Below are positions 1 to 5,543 of a DNA stretch of 6,152 bases, piece after piece. The DNA lies in the NCBI GenBank assembly GCA_003505905.1, contig DNXM01000205.1, positions 1 to 6,152 of the forward strand, given 5' to 3'. Under the pieces are notes generated by a model that saw only the letters and a program-made list of their open reading frames with translations, made no database searches and was not told the DNA's origin. The first letter of the stretch is position 1, and each line of letters starts with the position of its first letter. Source of the DNA: Oscillospiraceae bacterium. Its GTDB lineage: Bacteria > Bacillota > Clostridia > Oscillospirales > Acutalibacteraceae. The position numbers were made by a program, and so were the translations under genes.

Positions 1-238
1 CGTTGGCAATAATGCCGGCAAGGGTTGTTTTGCCCAAACCGGGCGGTCCGTAAAGCAGGCAATGGTCGAGCGTTTCATTGCGGGACTTTGCCGCTTCAAT
101 GTATATTTTCAGGTTTTCCTTGACCTTTTCCTGACCGATATAATCTTCAATCGTTTGAGGGCGCAGTGACTGTTCATTAGCATCCTCCTGCGTATAGCCG
201 GAAGCAACAATCCGACTTTCAAAATCCATATCATCCAT
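1..238 (-). CDS. ruvB: RuvB, Holliday junction branch-migration ATPase (N-terminal part, cut by window edge)
   Basis: Only the first 79 codons are present; the gene runs off the left edge. RuvB is the AAA+ hexameric motor that, loaded by RuvA, drives branch migration of Holliday junctions in the cytoplasm. Visible family signatures are [12 protein letters not shown] (about residues 25-36), the usual RuvB N-terminal block, and the Walker A motif GPPGLGKTT at residues 64-72. The ATG at 238 is chosen because a full AGGAGG (252-247) sits 8 nt upstream, directly after the ruvA stop codon. The gap to ruvA is 15 nt, so the two are co-transcribed and probably translationally coupled. The N-terminus is a little longer than in E. 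coli, with an acidic [10 protein letters not shown] lead-in of the kind seen in Firmicutes. No defect is seen in the visible part. Confidence 0.95.
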   Translation of the reverse strand, partial: MDDMDFESRIVASGYTQEDANEQSLRPQTIEDYIGQEKVKENLKIYIEAAKSRNETLDHCLLYGPPGLGKTTLAGIIAN

Positions 239-253
239 CGGGGCTTCCTCCTT

Positions 254-859
254 TTACATGGCTGAACTCAAGGCAGCCAATGCCTTCTTAATCAAATTGT
301 CCACCGAATCATCGGGATTGAGCCTGCCCACGGCAATGCTGCTTTCGGACTTGGAAAAGCCGAGCGCCGTAAGTGCTTCAATGGCTTCGGCAGCGTTGCT
401 TGACGACTTCGCCTGTGCAATAAAATCAAGCGTACTGCCGACCGAAGAATCGGAAAAAACATTCAGTTTTTCCTTCAATTCCACAAAAATGCGCTGTGCA
501 ATCTTCGGACCGACACCCTGTGCCGCCGTAATGGCTTTAGTATCCCCTGCCGCCACGGCAAGAGCCAATTTGTCGGGCGTGAGTTGGGAAAGAATCGCCA
601 GAGCTGCTTTGGGTCCGACACCCGAAACCGTAATGAGCATTTTAAAGCAATCCAGCTCGGTTTTATCGAAAAAGCCAAACAAATCCAAAGCGTCTTCCCG
701 CACGCTCAAATAAGTGAACAGCGTCACCTTTTGACCGGTTCCGCCGATTTTGCGCAAGGTATTAAAGCTTGTAAAGCAACGAAACGCAACGCCGCCGCAC
801 TCGACCGCTGCGCTGTTTTAATCGCTGAAGATTACATTCCCGCTGATTGAATAAAACAA
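254..859 (-). CDS. ruvA: RuvA, Holliday junction DNA-binding protein, interrupted by an in-frame TAA at codon 14
   Basis: RuvA is the tetrameric protein that grips the four-way junction and loads RuvB. Read from TTG at 859, the frame gives FYSISGNVIFSD, a stop (TAA, 820-818), then NSAAVECGGVAFRC and an intact RuvA to the TAA at 256-254. The total is 201 residues if the stop is bridged, the usual family length. The N-terminal OB fold is followed by two helix-hairpin-helix motifs, SGVGPKAAL (about 79-87) and QGVGPKIAQR (about 114-123), then the flexible linker and the RuvB-binding C-terminal domain (about 150-201). The TTG start has GAGG 7 nt upstream and lies 9 nt after ruvC. The next in-frame start, TTG at 757, has no visible ribosome site and would remove about half of the OB fold. 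As written, the gene should not make normal RuvA unless the stop is a sequence error or is read through. Confidence 0.9.
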
Positions 860-866
860 GAGAAAA

Positions 867-870
867 CCTC
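867..870 (-). promoter_or_regulatory. Ribosome binding site that fixes the ruvA start at TTG 859
   Basis: GAGG at 870-867 overlaps the ruvC stop codon (TGA, 871-869) and lies 7 nt before TTG 859. The encoded residues (FYSISGNVIF) match the usual RuvA N-terminus, so this is the native start, not TTG 757 downstream of the premature stop. Confidence 0.7.
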
Positions 871-1369
871 ATTTCTTTTGGTTTAACCGACCGAGCATCG
901 ACCCGGCGGAATGAGCGTAACAAATTGCCATCGCCAAGGCATCCGCCGTATCGTCTGGCTTGGGAATCGCATCGAGGTTGAGCAAAAGCCGTGTCATTTC
1001 CTGCACCTGCTTTTTTTCGGCACGACCGTAACCGACCACACTCTGCTTAACTTGAAGCGGTGTGAATTCGCCAACCGTCAGCCCGTGCTTTTGTGCTGCC
1101 AACATAATGACACCTCTCGCCTGTGCAACATCCATGGCGGTGGTGGTGTTGGTGTTGAAAAACAGCTTTTCAATCGACATCACATCGGGCGAAAAGCGTT
1201 CCATGAGGTAGGTCATACCCTCGTATATTTCGTCAAGTCGCTGTAAAAACGGCGTTTTTGCCTGCGTGGTTACCGCACCGTAGTCCAGCACCATGAAATG
1301 GTTTGCCGTATAATCGACAACGCCGTAACCGACAATCGCATAGCCGGGGTCAATTCCGAGAATGATCAT
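869..1369 (-). CDS. ruvC: RuvC, Holliday junction resolvase
   Basis: This is the Mg2+-dependent endonuclease that symmetrically cuts Holliday junctions held by RuvAB. The 166-residue product has the usual RuvC length and RNase-H-like fold. The four expected acidic catalytic residues are visible: D7 in GIDPG, E67 in SIEKLFF, and D140 and D143 in PDDTADALA. GYGRAEKKQVQEM (about 113-125) is the conserved DNA-contact helix region. The ATG at 1369 is preceded by AGGA 11 nt upstream. The gene leads the ruvC-ruvA-ruvB operon, the order common in Clostridia, and ends 9 nt before the ruvA start. Transcription probably begins near 1491 from the promoter at 1498-1526. No lesion is seen, in contrast to the neighbouring ruvA. 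Confidence 0.97.
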   Translation of the reverse strand: MIILGIDPGYAIVGYGVVDYTANHFMVLDYGAVTTQAKTPFLQRLDEIYEGMTYLMERFSPDVMSIEKLFFNTNTTTAMDVAQARGVIMLAAQKHGLTVGEFTPLQVKQSVVGYGRAEKKQVQEMTRLLLNLDAIPKPDDTADALAMAICYAHSAGSMLGRLNQKK

Positions 1370-1491
1370 TGTTTATTCTTTCCTACTCTTCGTCATTGCT
1401 GTTGTTTGGGGTCGGGAAACAGAACCACGGCGGATGTTGACCGCCTCAAACTGCGGTAAATCAGCTTACAGGGGCACTTTTCCAATGTGCT
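1370..1491 (-). promoter_or_regulatory. Leader of the ruv operon, about 120 nt, with hairpin potential
   Basis: This is the untranslated stretch between the probable transcription start and the ruvC ATG. It can form a GGCGG/CCGCC hairpin (1445-1441 with 1433-1429, 7-nt loop) extended by ACCGC/GUGGU (1457-1453 with 1428-1424). A short GUAA/UUAC hairpin (1469-1466 with 1459-1456) overlaps the ACCGC arm, so the two cannot fully form together. No known riboswitch was recognised. The only small reading frame noticed is a 7-codon ATG frame ending just before ruvC, without a good ribosome site. Its function is unknown; it could also be a small RNA that I cannot identify by eye. Confidence 0.35.
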
Positions 1492-1497
1492 CTTTGT

Positions 1498-1526
1498 ATT
1501 ATACCACACAGAATTCACGCTGTAAA
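1498..1526 (-). promoter_or_regulatory. Sigma-A type promoter of the ruv operon, extended -10
   Basis: The -35 TTTACA (1526-1521; 5 of 6 matches to consensus) and the -10 TATAAT (1503-1498; perfect) are separated by 17 nt. TGG immediately before the -10 supplies the extended TGN element. The predicted start is near 1491. It lies downstream of the phosphoesterase terminator, so the ruv genes are an independent unit. Confidence 0.8.
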
Positions 1527-1562
1527 GTAAATATATAATAAATACACTTGAAAGCGATTATG

Positions 1563-1592
1563 AAAAAACAGCCTGCAATTTCGTGCAGGCTG
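1563..1592 (-). terminator. Intrinsic terminator after the metallophosphoesterase gene
   Basis: On the minus strand CAGCCTGC (1592-1585) pairs with GCAGGCTG (1576-1569) over an 8-nt loop, followed by six T (1568-1563). The stem is an uninterrupted 8 bp and can add one A-T pair. It lies about 55 nt after the stop codon of the phosphoesterase gene and isolates that gene from the ruv operon. Confidence 0.92.
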
Positions 1593-1646
1593 AAGGTGCA
1601 TATAACTTTTGAGTTCGGACAAAATCGCCCGTATCGAATGCGTGCT

Positions 1647-3026
1647 TTATCGTGCAATGCGATAGGTTGCATAGGCAAGAATTTCGCCGTTAACAAAATC
1701 GACGGCATTCGTGACGATATAATTCGGGTATGCCGTGACATAAATACCCTCGGACATTGTAGCGGGATTGGAAGTCTGGAACGGATGCAGAAGATCTGTC
1801 GTTCTCGGCGCACCAACGCTGGAAATATGAACCATCGTTGCGGTTGTACCGTCATAATTGCAGATGTTCAAATCCTTGTTGTATTTCTCCATGGAATATG
1901 CCCAATGGGAGTGTCCGTTGAAGAAAACAACATTTTTATAAGTGGAAAGCAAGGCACGGAACTGCCTTTCGTCCGAATTACCCTTGAAGTACGGCAGCGG
2001 ATAGAAGAAGCCGTAATCATTGACGATATTTCCCTCGCTCATGAGCCAATTACCCTGATTGGAATTCAAGAATGAATGGAAGTAAAGGTAAACTCGCTTA
2101 TCCTTATAGGTTTCCAACTGGGTTTTCAGCCAATCAAGCTGGCTCTGCTCCAAAATATTGATGCCGGGCAAATATCTGTTTCTGCTCTGGCTCAGGAAAA
2201 TAAAGATATCGCCATTGGTTTCTTTGCCCGAATAGACAAAGTCAAAGCCGTTATCACTGCGTGCCAACACACCGGCAGGAGCCTGCTCATTGAACACGCC
2301 GACATTCACATTGGTTTTCCACGCTTCATAGGTAAACTTGCTTCTGCAATCGTGGTTGCCACGGCAGGTGTAAACCGGGAAGCTGTGCTGTTCATTATAC
2401 TTGCGGAAGGACTCATACGCTTCCGCTTCACCGTTGGCGGAAAGGTCGCCCGAAAGAGCCACCAAGGAAACGCCCATGTTGTCAAGGAAATTCAACGCTC
2501 TGGGGTAAGAAATATCGCTGTCGTCACCGCCTGTTGAATCGTAACGATTGAAGTGAATATCACTCAAACAGCCGAAGGTGTATGTGGGAGCGGATGTATC
2601 CGCCTGCTTGTTTTCCGGCACCTCATCGGTGTCAAGCAAAGTATCGCCGTAATAGAGCAAAATCGTTTCGGCATAAGGCGGAATGGCAAGAAACGCATTC
2701 ATGGTCTTTTCACCCTTGCCGTTACTGACCGTCACATCGGCAAATTCGCTGTAATATACGGTTTCCTGCTTACTGTTGGTCGTGGTAAGCTTTTCGCCTT
2801 TTTCGTTGCCCCAATAGACCTCGTATTCGCCGTCATAATTGGATTCAACGCTAATCATACCGGCGGCACTGCCTGCCGTATTGTTGGTGTAGGACATAAC
2901 GGCATCTGCTTGGATACCGCCTGACGGAATCGGCAGTGAAATGTCGATGCCGACGCTCATGAGAAGAGCTGTCAAAAAAGCAAACACTTTTTTAAGCACT
3001 TCAACACGAAAAAGAAGACTGAACAT
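1647..3026 (-). CDS. Secreted calcineurin-like metallophosphoesterase
   Basis: This predicted exported phosphoesterase has 459 residues. A signal peptide spans about residues 1-42: LKK, a hydrophobic stretch VFAFLTALLMSVGI, and a QADA cleavage site. A beta-rich N-terminal domain follows (about 43-140, ending AFLAIPPYAETILLYYGD). The catalytic domain carries the dinuclear-metal motifs in order: D156-x-H158 (SDIHFN), GD at 193-194 (SGDLSANGE), GNHD at 223-226, H317 (YFHSF) and GHSH at 371-374. All expected metal ligands are present, so it is probably active; the family acts on phosphomono- or diesters and the substrate is not predictable. The ATG at 3026 has GGAGG 8 nt upstream. The gene stands alone between its own consensus promoter and a terminator, divergent from the beta-helix gene. 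An alternative GTG start at codon 10 would keep the signal peptide but has a poorer ribosome site. Confidence 0.9.
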   Translation of the reverse strand: MFSLLFRVEVLKKVFAFLTALLMSVGIDISLPIPSGGIQADAVMSYTNNTAGSAAGMISVESNYDGEYEVYWGNEKGEKLTTTNSKQETVYYSEFADVTVSNGKGEKTMNAFLAIPPYAETILLYYGDTLLDTDEVPENKQADTSAPTYTFGCLSDIHFNRYDSTGGDDSDISYPRALNFLDNMGVSLVALSGDLSANGEAEAYESFRKYNEQHSFPVYTCRGNHDCRSKFTYEAWKTNVNVGVFNEQAPAGVLARSDNGFDFVYSGKETNGDIFIFLSQSRNRYLPGINILEQSQLDWLKTQLETYKDKRVYLYFHSFLNSNQGNWLMSEGNIVNDYGFFYPLPYFKGNSDERQFRALLSTYKNVVFFNGHSHWAYSMEKYNKDLNICNYDGTTATMVHISSVGAPRTTDLLHPFQTSNPATMSEGIYVTAYPNYIVTNAVDFVNGEILAYATYRIAR

Positions 3027-3053
3027 AAAATGAACCTCCGTTTCAAAAATCCG

Positions 3054-3104
3054 TCGGAGCTATCGGAATTCGTCGAAGCGTTCGGCAAAAATTCCTGTAT
3101 CCGA
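3054..3104 (-). promoter_or_regulatory. Nested palindrome in the leader of the phosphoesterase mRNA
   Basis: Three nested complementary pairs share one centre: TCGGA/TCCGA (3104-3100 with 3058-3054), GGAATT/AATTCC (3095-3090 with 3070-3065) and CGAA/TTCG (3084-3081 with 3077-3074) around a CGC loop. It begins within a few nucleotides of the predicted transcription start near 3106 and ends about 15 nt before the ribosome site. This fits a 5' stabilising hairpin, or a protein-binding site. There is no T-tract after it, so it is not an intrinsic terminator. Confidence 0.5.
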
Positions 3105-3112
3105 CATATAGA

Positions 3113-3141
3113 ATTATACACCGTTTTATCCGTGCTGTCAA
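3113..3141 (-). promoter_or_regulatory. Perfect-consensus sigma-A promoter of the metallophosphoesterase gene
   Basis: TTGACA (3141-3136) and TATAAT (3118-3113) are both exact consensus hexamers with the ideal 17-nt spacer. The start is expected near 3106, giving a leader of about 80 nt. Such a promoter implies strong basal transcription unless a repressor acts on it. Confidence 0.88.
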
Positions 3142-3178
3142 ATGTAGTTTTATGATTATGAAAAACAAAGTGCAATTC

Positions 3179-3207
3179 TTGCAAAAAAGCCGAAAATGTG
3201 CTATGCT
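3179..3207 (+). promoter_or_regulatory. Promoter of the beta-helix / acyltransferase unit, extended -10
   Basis: TTGCAA (3179-3184) and TATGCT (3202-3207) are spaced by 17 nt, with TGC immediately before the -10 giving an extended -10 element. The predicted start is near 3214, about 27 nt before the ATG at 3241. It is divergent from the phosphoesterase promoter, with about 37 bp of A/T-rich DNA between the two -35 boxes, enough for a shared operator. Confidence 0.65.
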
Positions 3208-3240
3208 GTAAGAAATTCCCAAGAGAAAGAGAGTGTGTTT

Positions 3241-4863
3241 ATGCGTTCTTTCAAAAAAATCACCGCTATGCTCCTTGCAGCGCTTCTTCTTATTACCTCA
3301 TCCCCGTGCACGGCTTTGGCGTTCGTTCCAACCTACTACATTGACAGCGTAAACGGTAACGATTCGAATCTCGGAAGCTCCCCTGCACAGGCTTGGAAAA
3401 GCGTTGAAAATCTCAAGAGAGTCACGCTGAAAGCCGGAGGAAAGGTTTTGTTTGCCCGTGGCGGCGAATATCCGTGCGAGCTAACTCTCACCTGCGACGG
3501 CACAAAGGAAAACCCGATTGTGCTGACCGCTTACGGCGATTCTGCCAAAGCCAAACCGCACCTTTACACAAACAATCACACGGAAGTGCTCCGATTGATT
3601 GACTGCACCTATGTTACGGTGTCCGACTTGGAAATCACAGCCCACAACGGCGGCGGTATTTGGATTGACACACTGACGAAAACAAGTGTCGGCATCACGC
3701 TTTCGGGCTTGGATATGCACGATATGCAAAATGTCGAATGGAATTCCCGTGACAGCCTCAACAACGGTGCGGCAACCGCCCGTGCCTGCGTCATGGTAAA
3801 GGGTCTGCCTGCCCGTTCCCGATTTGCGGTCAACGATTTAACAATTACCGATTGCGAAATGTACGATTGCGGCAACGGCATCAGCCTTTGGGGCTCTTGG
3901 AACGATGAGCAAAAACCGCATTGTGACGAAGAGGACATCGACCCTGTTTTCAACACAGGTGTTCTTGTTAAAAACATCTATTTCCACGACATGGATGCCG
4001 AATCCATCATTGTCGGAATGTGCGACGGCGCACTGGTTACTCATTGCCGTTCCATTGATTGCTGTCAGGGCGACGGCTTGGGCGAAGACGGCAAGCCGAA
4101 ATACTATAACGCATCCATGTGGTTTTGGGGCAGTGTCAACAGCACCATTGAGTACTGTGAAATTGCCGGGCAAAAAAATGTCGGCGACGGCATGAGCATT
4201 GATTTTGACTCCTATAGTCACCGCTGTACTTATCAATACATTTATTCGCACGACAATATGCGCTTTTTCAACAACAACCCCAATCACAGCGGTCACCACG
4301 ACAATGTGGTTCGCTATTGCCTGTCCGTCAACGACAACGGCGCAAGCGCACGCTTGGGCGGCGGCGCAAAGGAATACGGTTTGCAATTTTATAACAACAC
4401 GGTCATCAACTGCAAGGATTTGGATATCAGTCGTATCCCGGGCGGAATTGTAGCAAACAACATTTTCGCTCCTATGCCCGGCTATCAGGTCAAATACGAT
4501 TTAGATGCCGTTTCGCAAAACACCCTGTTCACGAACAACTGCTACTGCAACACCCTTGTTCCGCTCGTTGAGCAGCACGCAATTACGGCAAATCCCGGTT
4601 TTGTTTCGGGCGACCTTAACACCTTTGATGCGTTCCGTTTGGTGAACGATTCTCCGCTCATCGGCGCCGGCATAGATGTGGGATGCGAATTGACAGATGA
4701 TATTTTCGGCAACCGTATCACCTCTTGCAACATCGGCTGCTACGGTGCAAGCGGTGCACACGGAAAATACAACAAAACCAACCCGATTGCATTTGTTTTG
4801 AACTACATCAAAGTTATTTTTCTTACGCTGAAAACCGTCATTGCCAACGAATTGACAAAGTAA
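3241..4863 (+). CDS. Secreted right-handed parallel beta-helix protein (pectate-lyase-like fold)
   Basis: This 540-residue protein has a signal peptide, MRSFKKITAMLLAALLLITS then CTALA, with cleavage expected after A27. The mature start YYIDSVNGNDSNLGSSPAQAW (about 32-52) is the typical opening of secreted beta-helix carbohydrate-active proteins. The middle (about 110-450) is built of short beta coils with repeated Asn and 'I..C.ihdc' steps. The NPGFVSGDLNTFDAFRLVNDSPLIGAGIDVG block followed by DIFGN...NIGCYGA (about 451-502) is the usual C-terminal cap. The fold occurs in polysaccharide lyases, glycoside hydrolases and epimerases; no catalytic set is certain, so the enzyme class stays open. 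The mature part has about 20 Cys, and the last 27 residues form an amphipathic hydrophobic tail. The start at 3241 is chosen over an upstream in-frame ATG at 3196, which precedes the -10 box; the ribosome site AGAGAG is weak. It is co-transcribed with the acyltransferase remnant 20 nt downstream. Confidence 0.88.
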   Translation: MRSFKKITAMLLAALLLITSSPCTALAFVPTYYIDSVNGNDSNLGSSPAQAWKSVENLKRVTLKAGGKVLFARGGEYPCELTLTCDGTKENPIVLTAYGDSAKAKPHLYTNNHTEVLRLIDCTYVTVSDLEITAHNGGGIWIDTLTKTSVGITLSGLDMHDMQNVEWNSRDSLNNGAATARACVMVKGLPARSRFAVNDLTITDCEMYDCGNGISLWGSWNDEQKPHCDEEDIDPVFNTGVLVKNIYFHDMDAESIIVGMCDGALVTHCRSIDCCQGDGLGEDGKPKYYNASMWFWGSVNSTIEYCEIAGQKNVGDGMSIDFDSYSHRCTYQYIYSHDNMRFFNNNPNHSGHHDNVVRYCLSVNDNGASARLGGGAKEYGLQFYNNTVINCKDLDISRIPGGIVANNIFAPMPGYQVKYDLDAVSQNTLFTNNCYCNTLVPLVEQHAITANPGFVSGDLNTFDAFRLVNDSPLIGAGIDVGCELTDDIFGNRITSCNIGCYGASGAHGKYNKTNPIAFVLNYIKVIFLTLKTVIANELTK

Positions 4864-4883
4864 CCTGAAATAGGAGCTGTCTT

Positions 4884-5407
4884 ATGTCATCGTCTGCCGT
4901 TCTTTCGACTAATAGCACAAAGAGTGAACGAAATTACGGACTTGATTTTTTGCGAATCATCTGTATGATTATGATACCGATTCAACACATCAACAATCAC
5001 GGCGGTATTCTCATCGGCAGTTCCGTTTTTCTTTTTCTATTTTCCCTTAATCTTCCCTGCAAAGGCAAGCTATTGCGTAAATTCATCCGATTCTTCGCGC
5101 CGGTTTCATTCGGCGTATACTTATTGCATGAGGAACCGCTCATGCGAGCGGCGTTCATCACAGACAAATTCAAGCCACTCATCAATTTATCGCCGTTGCT
5201 TATCATTCCCGCCATCGTCGGATTTGCACTTGCAATTTGGCTCGTCGGCTCGTTGGTGGATCGTGTTCGCTTGGCTGTTTTTAACCTTTTCCATATCAAA
5301 CAGTTCTGTGTGTTTTTGGAAAAAAGGCGCAGGATTTACACGGTAAACTGATTCGCTTGTTCCTTCGCATGGTAAAAAAGCGTGCGCAGACACTCCCCAA
5401 ACAATAA
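4884..5407 (+). pseudogene. Acyltransferase-3 family membrane protein, internally deleted and frameshifted
   Basis: The intact family is a multi-pass membrane acyltransferase of about 340-380 residues that O-acylates surface glycans or other polymers. Here the open frame is only 155 residues (4884-5351). Residues 17-43 (NYGLDFLRI...QHINNHGGIL) match the family's first transmembrane segment, with its conserved D/R and H35. They are joined directly to family C-terminal sequence, FAPVSFGVYLLHEEPLMR (71-88) and a last membrane segment (about 100-124). Roughly 200 residues that should lie between are absent, with the frame kept across about position 5010. Near the end, an A6 run (5320-5325) appears one A short: the alternate frame continues convincingly as KKAQDLHGKLIRLFLRMVKK to TAA 5405-5407. 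The ATG has AGGAG 7 nt upstream and the gene follows the beta-helix gene by 20 nt. A functional mini-protein is possible but unlikely. The family call is strong, the lesion inference good. Confidence 0.75.
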
Positions 5408-5414
5408 AAATGTC

Positions 5415-5466
5415 ACAAAACGATTACAAGCTTGAAACCCTTGCCTGTTATTTGATTTCGTTTTGT
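5415..5466. repeat. Inverted repeat with 9-bp arms in the intergenic region
   Basis: ACAAAACGA (5415-5423) is exactly complementary to TCGTTTTGT (5458-5466), separated by 34 nt. It begins 7 nt after the restored stop of the acyltransferase and ends before the lipoprotein promoter. There is no strong T-tract after the second arm, so it is a poor terminator. It could be a weak hairpin, a regulator site or chance. The rest of this roughly 135-nt gap holds only the probable lipoprotein promoter. Confidence 0.3.
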
Positions 5467-5473
5467 AAATCCG

Positions 5474-5502
5474 TTTTCACAGGTTGTTCATGACCATATG
5501 AT
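5474..5502 (+). promoter_or_regulatory. Probable promoter of the lipoprotein gene
   Basis: A -10 TATGAT at 5497-5502 is preceded by TTTTCA (5474-5479) with a 17-nt spacer, or by the better-matching TTCACA (5476-5481) with a short 15-nt spacer. A second TATGAT overlaps at 5502-5507. It lies 40-70 nt before the ATG. The -10 is good; the -35 choice is uncertain. Confidence 0.4.
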
Positions 5503-5543
5503 ATGATAGGACAAAAGAGGATATTGCTGAAAGGAACTTGTTT

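Noticed and set aside
254..757. TTG 757 as the true ruvA start
   Set aside because: No ribosome site precedes it, and the sequence upstream in the same frame (NSAAVECGGVAFRC) is clearly RuvA protein.
818..820. Alternative genetic code as the reason for the ruvA stop
   Set aside because: TAA serves as the terminator of ruvA, the phosphoesterase, the beta-helix gene and the lipoprotein gene in this same window, and bacterial recodings known to me involve TGA, not TAA.
258..850. Plus-strand open frames opposite ruvA
   Set aside because: Antisense to clearly recognisable RuvA; no ribosome site and no recognisable product.
1370..1491. 6S RNA gene in the ruvC leader region
   Set aside because: Short stretches resemble 6S RNA, but no complementary ends could be found to form the long closing stem on either strand; kept only as a search suggestion.
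1548..2924. Three long plus-strand open frames opposite the phosphoesterase gene
   Set aside because: They lie antisense to a gene with all its catalytic motifs, promoter and terminator, and their translations show no family features; they are shadows.
3196..3240. Upstream ATG at 3196 as the start of the beta-helix protein
   Set aside because: It precedes the predicted -10 box (3202-3207), and the 15 extra residues (MCYAVRNSQEKESVF) would spoil a normal signal peptide that begins MRSFKK at 3241.
3838..4386. Long minus-strand open frame of 182 codons opposite the beta-helix gene
   Set aside because: Translation is low-complexity Val/Ala-rich with no ribosome site; it mirrors the repetitive codons of the beta-helix coils.
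5359..5377. CGCATG/CGTGCG hairpin as a terminator for the acyltransferase unit
   Set aside because: The stem is short, the loop is A-rich, no T-tract follows, and it lies inside the restored reading frame.
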